This document shows, one piece after another, positions 54,401 through 64,000 of a DNA stretch of 64,000 nt (position 1 is the stretch's first letter; each line of letters opens with the position of its first letter). The notes below the pieces were generated by a model. The model had not been told where the DNA came from. It searched no databases and saw only the letters and a list, made by a program, of their open reading frames with translations. The translations under genes and the position numbers were made by a program. Origin of the DNA: Bromus sterilis (taxonomy: Eukaryota; Streptophyta; Magnoliopsida; Poales; Poaceae); assembly GCA_950022295.1 (NCBI GenBank), contig OX465601.1, positions 111,867,501 through 111,931,500 of the forward strand, in the 5' to 3' direction.

Positions 54401-57400
54401 GCTTGTGGTTATATAGTTTGTTACTGATAACCATGGGTTGACTGTTCATGTTATTTCAGTTTAATACCTGTTGTGTGGATAAGCTGATGCTGATTTTTGT
54501 GCCTGTATGTTACTTTTTTTCCCATCCTCCAGATACAACTTGTCCTTGGTACTGAATCAAATATATCTGTCGGATGGCAAAAGAAGGATGAAAAAAGTTC
54601 TGCGGCAGGAGAAGTAAAGGTAGTTCTCATTTGGAAATTCAACTCAGCCGTAAATCTTATTTAGAAAACCGACTTGGTTGTCTGTAAGTCAATAATTGAT
54701 AGATTAGTTTGGAAACATATAGTTGACATTCCAAGTTTGCGCAACATTTATTTCTAGTTCTGAGTAGTGTCATATTGTTCTGTTCCGGATAATCTACTGC
54801 ATTCCTTTTCTTTTGCAAATACTCCATATAGTTGTAGTTACTGCAGATTTCTCAAAAGATCCCTATAATTTATTATTCTGAAAGTTATAGTTGGTATAGG
54901 AGCAGGATTAAAAAGCAGTTAAAAAAAAGACCATAGTTAGCATATGCATTTTTCCCTATTCGGGTTCAACTCCTATTTGTCAATGTTTGGCGTAGGGCCT
55001 TGAAAACAAGAAAAATAGCAGCGCACCTGCCTTTGTGGTAAATTAGGGACCGCTGAACATGTAATATTGTCTGTTTGATTCAGCTTTAATTTGTCTGACC
55101 TGTGGTTGAAGGACAATATGATCTGCATATGTCGATTTAATTTGAATTGGTCTGGCTGTACTGACTAAATGAACTAATTGTGTATATTTCTCTTACCTTT
55201 CACCACTTGCATTAGGCAACAATTGGATACTTGCCTTTTGAAGGCTGTTTCCTTTATTAATTATATATTTCCTTTTCTCCCCAGTTTGGTACTAATTCAT
55301 TTGGTGCGTCTGCTCATTACACCCATCATTTCTCCTCAAAGTCCCATGGTCGTGTTGCTGGTAGAGTTGGAAGGTATATACTGTTGTAATCTTACTTCTA
55401 TCTGGCCATGTAACCTTACTGCTTTGCACTTTCTTTTATAAACCATTATTTGAGTTTTTAACTTCTTTCTCTTCTCTATTGAACTGCTCATTTGCAGCAC
55501 GGCCCTTGATTTTGAAGTTGGAGGAGGAAGGCGGATATCAGAGTTCAGTACAGTAAGTATGATCTATAATATAGGAATCCAGGTACATATGCTTGTTTCT
55601 AAGGTCTCATGTGTTGGATGTGTTCTCAGTTTGTTTATTTCTCCTTTTTCCTTTGCAGTATTGCCAAAAAATTATTTATTTATTTATCTCCTTGATTCAA
55701 AATAATAATTAAAAGATAGTATTAACTACTGATTCATGCCTATGCCAAGCAGTAATGGGTAATGAAGCAAGCAACTCCTGCATGTTTATTGTTTATCCAA
55801 TACAAAAACCAGAATATGAATTGTTACCATGAAATTGCAGTTTATACTTTATACTATTTGATAACATGCAACAATCATGCATTCAATACCATGTAATCTT
55901 GCCTACTTTTCATCTCATGTAACAGTTTCACTAGTTTGTGTACAACTCGTGTTGCATGTTACTTCATTATTCATTATTACCCTGGCAGCTAGTTATCTTA
56001 ATATTCATTATTTGCTCTGAGATGCAGGGTGTCTCTTGGAGATTTGAGTTGAATCGTGCTGGGCAAAAGTTAGTTATCCCAGTAAGTTGAGCTGTTCCAC
56101 CTCTTAATCCTGCCTGTTTCCTTATCTGATACTCTGATAGTATAGTTGTACATGTAGCATAAATATTACAGAACTATAAGGCAGTCTCATTTACTTGCAG
56201 TTATGGCCCTCTGTAACACAGCGGGGTACATTGTAAACTTGTTGGATTTCACTGAATTCTTCACTAACTGTGCAGGTCTTGCTTTCAACTGACTTGAATG
56301 CGTTATTCGTCACCGGCGCATTTGCTATTCCTTCAACTCTGTATTTTCTACTTCAGGTTCTAATATTCCTGACCTACTTACATTCTTACCCTGGCATAAA
56401 TGTGTGATAGACTGATAGTTACATGCAGCTAAGGCAGCTCACTTTTGTTACCTTTGCTGCATCTGTAACGTGGTAACTAAAGCCAAGCTGTTGTGTCTTA
56501 TTGTTTGACAGACATATGTTGTGAAGCCTTATTATCTAAGGCGAGAAAAGCAGAAGACACTTGAAAAAATGGATAGCTTGTCTACACAGGTAGAATCAGC
56601 GTTTGTGTTCTTGCTTATGTACTTCATCACATAAAAGGCAGATTGGTTAACTTCCGTGTTTGAATCGTCGCATATTCATGTATAGGAACAGTCATCTATA
56701 TTTGGTTGTTACACATTACTAGTTCAGTTTGTGAAGGCTCTATGTGGCACATATAGCTTGGGTAGTTGCGTTAGCCCATTTGGCAAGATGCATAGTTATG
56801 AATAGCCATTTACTTATATTTAACATTATTTATTATACATGTAGATAATAAATCCGACTGTTGTTTCTCGGTTTCTGCCACTTGCACCATTTAGCTTATA
56901 CCCCTCGACTGCATTGGTGGCAATGTTTTTTTGTCGAAGTTACATATGTTTTTTATTGTATCAACTCATCTAGTAATTGAAGACGTATTTTCATGCACCA
57001 TGTACTAACTGAAGACATCTTTCTCTGTATAGCTAACAGAAGCTAGACAAGTAGCCAAAAAATCACAGAGATTGCTGGAACCCGTCTCTAATCGCAAGAA
57101 GAATAAACAGCAGGAGAGTGATGGTTTGGTAATCACAAAAGCTCTGTATGGTAATCATAAAAGGATCAAAGAGAGTAGTGAATCGAGTGAGATAGATGAT
57201 AATGTGGCTTCACAAGTATTAGATGTGACGATACCCCTTAACTTCCTTGTGACCGAGGCAGGTCAGCTCAAGGTATATGTTCCGGTCATATTGTTATATT
57301 TATGTGAAATATGAACCTAGCACTTGACAAGAACCATGATGTTTCATAGTTTATTTTTATACTTTCTCTTCTGGTTTGTGTTTCTGTTAGAAGGCCAATG

Positions 57401-58400
57401 ATAGCATTATGGTATTTGTGGATTGTAGCATGCAAATGGAGGCTGTCATAAAAATTATCATACATTTCCTAAAACAACCCATGCATTCGAAATTTATCTT
57501 TTGCAAAAATGGCTAGCAATTTCTCTTTGGAGGTGTGTAGATGCTCCAAGAAGAGGGTTTAAGCAAGTTCTCCTGGCTCTGTTAGAGCACTTCTATACTA
57601 GGTGTCTACGTCACTTATTGCATAAAAATGCTCTGATATTAAAGGCATAGGACAATCGAGGAATAGCTTGCCTATCAATTTTATATCTGTAGGTTTTGCC
57701 TCCTAAATTGATGTGCATACATGTAAGGAAACCAAAATTGGTGTCCATATTATATATGCAACTAATCATCTCTCAGATATCCGTGTTCAATATGGTGTCA
57801 GAACAATTCAGCTTCGGTCCCCATTAATTTTGAATGAGATCATGAATATATCTGCTGCATGATCTATCAGATACTAACAACTTGATATTGGCCTCACAAC
57901 AAGTCAACTTTCAACTCATACTCCCTCCGTTCAATTAAAAATATGGCTAAAGATCTAGTGCATGCTATTGTTGCTTGTGTGCTACGCTACATCTCCGGAC
58001 TGACTGTGATCCATTGCACTCTTCTTTAAGATTAAGTAGGTTTAAACTATTACTGTAGTCAGTAGTCATATGTGTCTAGTTATCCGACTGGATGTCACCT
58101 GTCTGCCACTTACAGCTTCATGAGGGGATAAAGAAGTCCGGAATAATGGGCTTCTATGATCCTTGCCCTGGAGATCCGAAGCTACTGCTTGTCGAATACA
58201 CATTTCATGGTCGGCAATACAAGGTAAGAGGATTATTTACCATCCATGCTACATACAACTGTTTGTCTGTCTGTATTTTCTTTCAAGACTGTTGTGCCTT
58301 TGTCAATAGTACAAAATATGATGAACTTTTCCTTTGATTGCAGGTAATGGCAGATGATTATGGTGCGCTGTTGATACCACAAGACATTCATCAGTTTTGA
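51426..58400 (+). CDS. OWL1: J-domain protein, DNAJC11/OWL1 orthologue, 13 exons
   Basis: Exons: 51426-51569, 52557-52843, 53402-53599, 53671-53785, 54533-54619, 55285-55373, 55498-55552, 56028-56081, 56276-56356, 56512-56589, 57033-57272, 58116-58223 and 58344-58400. All junctions are GT/AG and phases agree, giving 530 residues, close to Arabidopsis OWL1. The J domain (about 12-80) has HPD at 40-42 and is split by intron 1. It is followed by YGMEGL, an acidic-basic coiled coil (about 95-117), a beta-rich middle (about 145-345), a hydrophobic segment (NALFVTGAFAIPSTLYFLL, about 351-369) and a basic coiled segment. The C-terminal DUF3395-like domain ends LLIPQDIHQF. In Arabidopsis OWL1 acts in very-low-fluence phytochrome A responses; animal DNAJC11 associates with the mitochondrial MICOS/MIB complex. 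The J domain would stimulate an Hsp70. The start is the first ATG in frame; a non-ATG extension to 51378 is open but unsupported. Confidence 0.95.
57919..57960. repeat. Stowaway-like terminus in intron 11 of the J-domain gene
   Basis: TACTCCCTCCGT at 57919-57930 is the standard grass Stowaway end. The inner sequence (CAATTAAAAATATGGC) is unlike the common core and no partner terminus was seen, so it is a fragment. Confidence 0.5.
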
Positions 58401-58603
58401 CATAATACAATCGATGGAAAGCAGCAGCATTTAAACACTTTTGAGTCGCACTGTAACCGTCATAGTTTCTTGTGCTTATATGTTCTTTCTGTTTTTGGGT
58501 GTCATTTCTTGACTTGAGCCCCCTTTTTTTTGTTGTATACACGAGTGGGCTTGTACCACCTAGATGAGTAATAGAGGGCATGCCCCAACAATGGGATGAA
58601 GTC

Positions 58604-58609
58604 AATAAA
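58604..58609 (+). terminator. Polyadenylation signal of the J-domain gene
   Basis: AATAAA lies about 204 bases after the stop codon, in an A/T-rich context after GATGAAGTC. It is the best candidate for the near-upstream element. Confidence 0.6.
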
Positions 58610-59153
58610 AGGTTTAAAGCATTAGGTCAGCCTTTAACTTGGCGGAAGTTATATCTACCCTTTAATGTTTGGTTGTTGATTTTGCGAAGGTTATTGAGCT
58701 GATGTTTGGTTGTTGATTTTTTGTGAAGGTTCAGCTGATATTTCCTTGCTGCACATGTATCTGTCTGCTTGTGTGCGACAGTGTGATGCTTTCTGCGTTT
58801 GGTAGCATTAGTCTTAACGAGCATCTTTTCCTTCGAAATCTGAAGCTCAGCTTCATAATGTGCTGCCCTGCTTCATATGTCGCCTCCTTGTTTCATAATG
58901 TGCTGGCCTGCTTCAAGATGTGAAGCTCAGCTGCTAGACAAGTCATCATTTCAATTGCTGGCAGCTGGCAGATACATCACCAAATCTCCTACACTAAACG
59001 CTAAGCGCAATCAGCAACTCCCCGCACCACGCATCTTCTTTGCTTTGCTGGAGCTGCGCCCCTATCTTTGCCCTGCCCCCGAGACCGGTGAGGGCGTGAG
59101 GCTAACACATTGTCCTCTGCTTAACTGCTTATACTTTTTATTGAGCTTCTTAA
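58610..59153. other. Intergenic sequence with short duplications
   Basis: About 540 bp without a gene. GATGTTTGGTTGTTGATTTT occurs twice in tandem (about 58660-58740), and TTTCATAATGTGCTG-like phrases repeat at 58850-58920. Short open frames here have no recognisable content. Confidence 0.6.
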
Positions 59154-59422
59154 GAGCATGGTTATATGATGCTAACTGTTGGCTATATGATGTCGCCATA
59201 TCATCTATATCTAATTTTATAGCCAACAAGTACAATAGTTAGATATTAATATATACTACTTTATTGGTATATGATTTATATATCTCTCTCATAAAATACC
59301 TAAAACCATGTATTGCAGTTCTCTACTAATCTGTAGCCCTTTTTTTTTCTCTCCTTTAATTAAACAAAGATATTATATTTTAATGCTTATAGCCTGCCTA
59401 CATCATCTTATTGTACTTGCTC
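59154..59422. mobile_element. Tourist/Harbinger-like MITE, TSD TAA
   Basis: Imperfect terminal repeats GAGCATGGTTATATGATG (left) and GAGCAAGTACAATAAGATG (right, reversed) enclose 269 AT-rich bases. TAA lies at 59151-59153 and 59423-59425. Length, AT content and the 3-bp TWA duplication fit PIF/Harbinger MITEs. It is non-coding. Confidence 0.7.
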
Positions 59423-59425
59423 TAA

Positions 59426-60423
59426 GGCTTTGTTTGGTTATGTGTTAAACCATGTGTATTAACAGGGATCACGATCCATTCCATGGGGGTTACCCCCATG
59501 CCGAGAATCGTTACACGTGGGTCAGTTTTTCGGTGATGTGCTTTCAGTGGAAGAAAACGTTTCCGTCGACTACGAATTGTTTATGATAACTTCGTCAATC
59601 TCAAGATGAATGTATGCTCGTGTATACGAGCGTTTGCGTTGTAATGTGTTTAAGAAAAAAATCCACGCTGGGAATTGATATACAAGATTGGTTTGGGCCA
59701 GTTTTTCGCTGTTTGGTTTGGTGGTTGGGCCAGCGCGGGGACAATCGAAGCCCAAACCACCGCGGTCCAGACGAAACGAGGCAAAGGAGGGGCGGCGCAG
59801 GAAATCTAGCGAAGGACCGGCGGCGCAGGAAACGGAGTCGCCGGCGACGCCTTCGACGACGGTCGCCTTCTCTAAGTCTGTGCCTCTTCCTCTTTCACTT
59901 TTCTACTCCTCTTCCTCCTCCTCTGATCTCCTTTTCTCCTGTATCTTGGGGTAGTTGAATCCTTGACGAGCGGAGGTACGGCGGTGCTGGCGGCGCGTCC
60001 AACGACGACGACGACGGGTGCCTTCTCTCCGGTATGTTCTCTTATTTATTCTTGCCCTGTGAATCCTCCCCTTCCTTTCCTACTGATGCACCCCCAGCCC
60101 CATCGTCGGCTACTACTACTGAATTTTGTAGATCCCAGAGCTACTGAATTTCTTCATCGTGGAAGTAAGGATACTTGTCTATGTAGTAGGAGCTAGCTGT
60201 GACAAGACAATTTATCTCAAACGACGATCTATCTCCAACCCCTTTGTAGCTGGTAGGAGGAACCTTCATTGAGGGTTGTCCCAAAGGAACAGTATATGAT
60301 GTTTATTTTTGAGCGAAACAGATAAATTCTTAGCAAATCGTACTGAACTATGAATGATGTAACTGGAGAAGGTGTTTTGTATCGTTGGTGAGATGTTTAT
60401 TTATTAGCTTATATGTCAGGTAA
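59426..60423 (+). promoter_or_regulatory. Promoter and 5' untranslated region of the MYG1-family gene, with probable leader intron
   Basis: A perfect 19-base palindrome (CATGGGGGTTACCCCCATG, 59482-59500) lies upstream. From about 59770 to 60031 the sequence is GC-rich with CT tracts, as in grass 5' leaders. A donor TCTCCG|GTATGT at 60032 and an acceptor TATGTCAG at 60418-60419 would excise a 388-base leader intron ending four bases before the ATG. An Arg-rich open frame at 59614-59958 is best read as untranslated sequence. Transcript data would be needed to fix the start. Confidence 0.55.
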
Positions 60424-62483
60424 ATGCTCGCCGCCTGCGCCTGGAGGCTGTCGCAGCGAGCCGTCACGTTCCTTCCCCACGTGCGATCCCAAATCCTAAA
60501 CCCTTTCCCCATGGCCGGCGCCGCCTCGCCCAAGCGTCTCAGGGTCTACTCGTCAGCCGCCGACTCCTCCAACGGCGTGGGGAACGGCAAGCGCGTCGGG
60601 ACCCACAACGGCAGCTTCCACTGCGACGAGGCGCTCGGCTGCTTCCTCATCCGCCTCACCTCCCAGTTCGCAGGCGCCGACGTCGTCCGCACCCGCGACT
60701 CCCAGGTCTGTCGCTTCGTCACTTGCTCGACTGACCTGCCATTTCCCATAAGAAATGTTTCAGCGAATTATGTGGTGGTTCCTTCGGCGAGACGTGCCTG
60801 TGTGGGGGCATCGTTTTCTTGCTAGGGTTCGTAATATTTAGGGATGTAGGAGTATTAGCTTGGAGTTATATCTGGATATACCGCTTTAACTCATTGTTGT
60901 ACTTAATTTTACATCTGGTTAGGTGCTTTATTGCAGTATGAATGTGAAACTGTGAACTGAAACCCTGCAATGTTGTACTATTAAAGAAAGTCACGAACTC
61001 CATCCTGCCCACATCTCATGCTAAATAATAGTATCGTCATGAACTCCTATATTGCCCACATCTTGTGCTAAATAATAGTACCGTTTCTCATCTCGTGACC
61101 CTTTTTAGTTTGTATTTCGTGTCTGTGCTACATTTAGTTGGGTGAGACTATGAAGATGCCATAATTTGGGCGCCTGCCTTTCATCTGGTTGGATGGTTTA
61201 ATACGAAATCCCACTTGTATATGATACAGAAAAAGTATTAAACCTATGTTTTGTCATTCAGTGTATCCTGTTCTGTACTTATTTGTGTGTTTCTTTTCTT
61301 GTGGAACTTCACTCTAGATCCTTGATTCCCTGGAGGCCGTGCTTGACGTTGGTGGTGTCTATGATCCCAGCCGGCATCGCTATGATCATCACCAGAAGGG
61401 CTTCAACGAGGTCTTTGGACATGGCTTTAACACGAAACTTAGCAGTGCTGGGCTTGTTTACAAGGTACTTCTCATAGACGATGCATGTCTTGAAACGATA
61501 ATTCTTTTCCAATAGAAGCTATGTTAGAAAATTTGGTATCATCTGCTAAATTGGGCAGGGTCCCCAACTGCACTATATAACTAAGTGGATTCATTATGGG
61601 GTTTGTTGCTGGGTATTGTGTAACTTCATCTTATGTATGCACATCCTTTTTGCAGTTTATTAGTTTATTTATATTTATAAGTTGCAAATTATCAACTGTA
61701 ACTACTAACTGCTACTCTGCCTTTGAATTCGTTAAAATGATGGTTTGCTTATCATTTGAAATTGCTTCGATATTGCAGCATTTTGGTAAGGAGATAATTG
61801 CAAAGGAGCTTCAGCTTAATGAGGACCATGAAGATGTTCATCGGGTGTATCTTGCCATATACAAAAGCTTTGTTGAGGTGTGAATCTAAACTCGTAAGCA
61901 GCTATGAGATTTGTATTTGCACTTTTGTAATCTGGAAACTTTCATTAAAGGATGGGAAATGACTATTGACTAGGAATCAACAATACTAACCGTGAAGTTT
62001 ATGAGTTTAGGGTTGAGTAAAGATAAGGATACTGAGGGAGGGAGTTTCGTAATCTACACTTCTTCTGAACTGTTTCTTGTGTTAGAGATTGTATAATATA
62101 GGCATATATGATCAATCAATTGCCAAGTTGTGTACTTGCTCAGGGTTTACAAGCATCTGGAATCAATTTTCTGAGGCACATCCAGTTGTCCTTATTCATT
62201 TGTGTGCTTGTTTCTCTACTATTTATCTTAAGTTCCCCGTACAATATTTTTCCACATGATGTGCGAAAGAAGCAATGTATCTTTCATGTAGGCACTTGAT
62301 GCAATTGACAATGGAATCAATCAATATGACACAGAGCAACCGCCCAAGTATGTGAACAACACACACTTGTCTTCACGTGTTGGGCGTCTTAATCCAGATT
62401 GGACTGATCCAGATCAATCACCTGAGAAGGAAAATGCCGCGTTTCAACAGGCAATGGTTCTAGCTGGAAGTGAGTTTATGGAG
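60424..62483 (+). CDS. MYG1: MYG1/UPF0160 family exonuclease-like protein, 5' four exons, runs off the window
   Basis: Exons: 60424-60705, 61318-61464, 61779-61877 and 62292-62483, all GT/AG and phase 0, giving 240 residues of an expected 350-380. The first 30 residues (MLAACAWRLSQRAVTFLPHV) are Arg-rich with few acids, consistent with a mitochondrial transit peptide. A second in-frame Met at residue 30 (MAGAASPKR) could give a nuclear or cytosolic form. THNGSFHCDEALGC (60-73) is the family's metal-binding signature and YDHHQKGF (116-123) the DHH-like motif. NNTHLSSRVGRLNPDW follows in exon 4. Human MYG1 is a 3'-5' RNA exonuclease of nucleolus and mitochondria; the plant role is inferred. The remaining exons must lie beyond the Helitron-bearing intron 4 and outside the window. 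Confidence 0.93.
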
Positions 62484-62577
62484 GTATGGCTTATGCATGT
62501 CTGATCAGTTCATGTGTTTTGTTCACCGATTGCTTAAGGACTTTCTAAATATTTGTGCATCTTTGCTTTTCTTCAAA

Positions 62578-64000
62578 CTAGTACAGTGGCCCGCTCTCAC
62601 GCGCGGGCAACGTCTGTACTATTTATAATGCAAAATTTCAAAATACATTCCTTCAAATTTCAGTTGTGCAATCTTTAGTGTTGAGTGTGCTAAGTATTTA
62701 CTTTTCTCTTATACTGAATTTTATCTACATGCATAATGTAAGGTCTAATTTATATCTTTATTTTGCATATGATTATGTCTCTAAGAAAGAAAAATAATGA
62801 TGATACATTTTTGTAAAGAGTAATGATATTAGTTTGATGCTTATGATCCACACGTTGCTAGATCAATAGTTGTATGCTTGTTTGGTTAGGTTAGCAGCTA
62901 TATGCCCTTCTGACAATTTGTGCATATTTGTACTTTTAATCTGGTAATGTTGATATCATCCATGCCAAAAATGTAGGCTTATGCTTAGATTTTTTACTTG
63001 CACATACAACTGAATCCATCTTTCATAAGAAAAAATATAATAAGTCAATGATTATCACATCGTAAACTTAACATGTGCACTTTAACATCTGCCTCTAAGG
63101 CTGCTACATTGGTCCAAATATTTCCTGCCTTCAGTGGTCCACTCTATGCTAGCTTCGTGTATATGGTGTCTCTAAAATTCTATAAAGCGGCGGTTTAGTT
63201 CTACATCAAATTAATAGACATCTTTCAAAAGCTTTATATTTCCAAACTTAACATAGCCAAGGCCACATAATGCGGGTGGTTACCATTTACCTTGTTGATT
63301 ATATGATCAAGGATCTCTGCGACTATATTTTCCTTGAAAAACTGATAAGTACAAAACTCCTGAATGATTAAACCTATTATTTTCTCAAGCAATGGGTACC
63401 GAGAAAATAATACACACAATTGATGATATTTCACAATTAATTTCTTAAGTGTACCCTCTCAACAACACTTCTTAAGCTACTTAGGAAATCCATGTAATCT
63501 TACGACTCACATACATTAATGTCATAGAAAAACAGTGTTTTTTCGAGAGGCATTCTGTTCAAAACGATCACCAAACTCATAAAATCACCCGTATATGGGC
63601 TTAGTAGACTGGATCACCAACGAATTCTCATGAAACCTCATCGCGAGGGTTCCATCCAATTTTCCAGCTCGTTCTTAATTTTAATCTGGAAACAGTCATT
63701 AATTTTTTTTACCTTGATGAAGAATCGTTAGGCATTCAATCCAAAAAGAGTTGGATCTAGGCTTAATGTACATTGGGTATGCAGCGTTTGGCAGTCGTTG
63801 AGCTACATGATTTCACCATGGGCTTAATCAGCTTAGTCGTAACTTGTAATGTGGATTTTATTTTTAGATGACATAAATGTGGATTTTTAGATGACATAGT
63901 GTGTGGCATATACTATCAACAGTAAACAAAAGCCATGCATATACTTCGTGATCAATCCATATATCGAGCGAAGAAGTAATGTAGTAAGATAGATGTCTAA
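62578..64000 (-). mobile_element. Helitron 3' end on the minus strand, in intron 4 of the MYG1 gene
   Basis: On the minus strand the sequence ends GCCCGC-GCGTGAGA-GCGGGC-CACTGTA-CTAG. That is a 6-bp GC hairpin (62589-62594 with 62603-62608), seven bases, then CTAG at 62578-62581. Host A precedes CTAG on the plus strand, as expected for A|T target insertion. This is the hallmark of a Helitron 3' terminus. The body (62609-64000) is AT-rich and non-coding; the TC 5' end was not identified and may lie beyond the window. Confidence 0.65.

Noticed and set aside
59614..59958. Arg-rich 114-residue frame upstream of the MYG1-like gene
   Set aside because: Low-complexity and overlapping a second open frame; fits a GC-rich 5' untranslated region with a downstream leader intron.

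Overview
The window is nuclear DNA of a grass, most likely Triticeae (wheat, Aegilops or barley relatives). The basis is an Angela-type Copia LTR, Athila-type Gypsy elements whose LTRs begin TGATACGTC, a CACTA element with GTGGCGCA/TGCGCCAC subterminal repeats, and two intron-rich grass genes. No bacterial-type feature, CRISPR array, tRNA or rRNA gene was seen. About 50 kb on the left is a nest of transposable elements. The right 13 kb is a gene island.

The nest can be read from target-site duplications (TSDs) and sequence continuity. The outermost host is a decayed minus-strand Gypsy pol (41784-42738 and 46451-47372). It is split by a 3.7-kb solo LTR (42739-46450, TSD CAGAG) and, at 41783/41784, by a minus-strand non-autonomous Gypsy element. 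That element survives as 15628-15961, 19899-20394, 27432-29813 and 40654-41783. It was itself hit by a minus LTR (12297-15627), a 3.9-kb solo LTR (15962-19898, TSD CTAGA), a plus-strand copy of its own family (20395-27431, TSD GCGAG) and a 10.8-kb CACTA transposon (29814-40650, TSD TAC). The 12297-15627 LTR was hit by an Athila-like Gypsy (6859-12296), which was hit by a gag-only Angela-like Copia (1-6858). At least five levels are visible. The left edge of the window cuts the outer elements, so several partner LTRs lie outside.

The CACTA element is the most gene-rich transposon. It has an unbroken 1167-residue transposase (36269-39772, minus) and a four-exon second gene (30517-34245, minus) with a degenerate Ulp1-like C-terminus. 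Sequence resembling its own 5' end appears twice, once at the true terminus and once internally before the second gene.

Right of the nest are a truncated plus-strand Athila-like element (47373-50401) and a 5'-truncated LINE 3' end with an A-rich tail (50402-51110). These stop about 300 bp before the start codon of a 13-exon J-domain gene (51426-58400), the DNAJC11/OWL1 orthologue. After a 269-bp MITE (59154-59422) comes the 5' part of a MYG1/UPF0160 family gene (four exons, 60424-62483). It runs off the right edge, and its fourth intron holds a minus-strand Helitron 3' end (CTAG at 62578). The two genes are on the same strand but are separate transcription units with no evident functional link.
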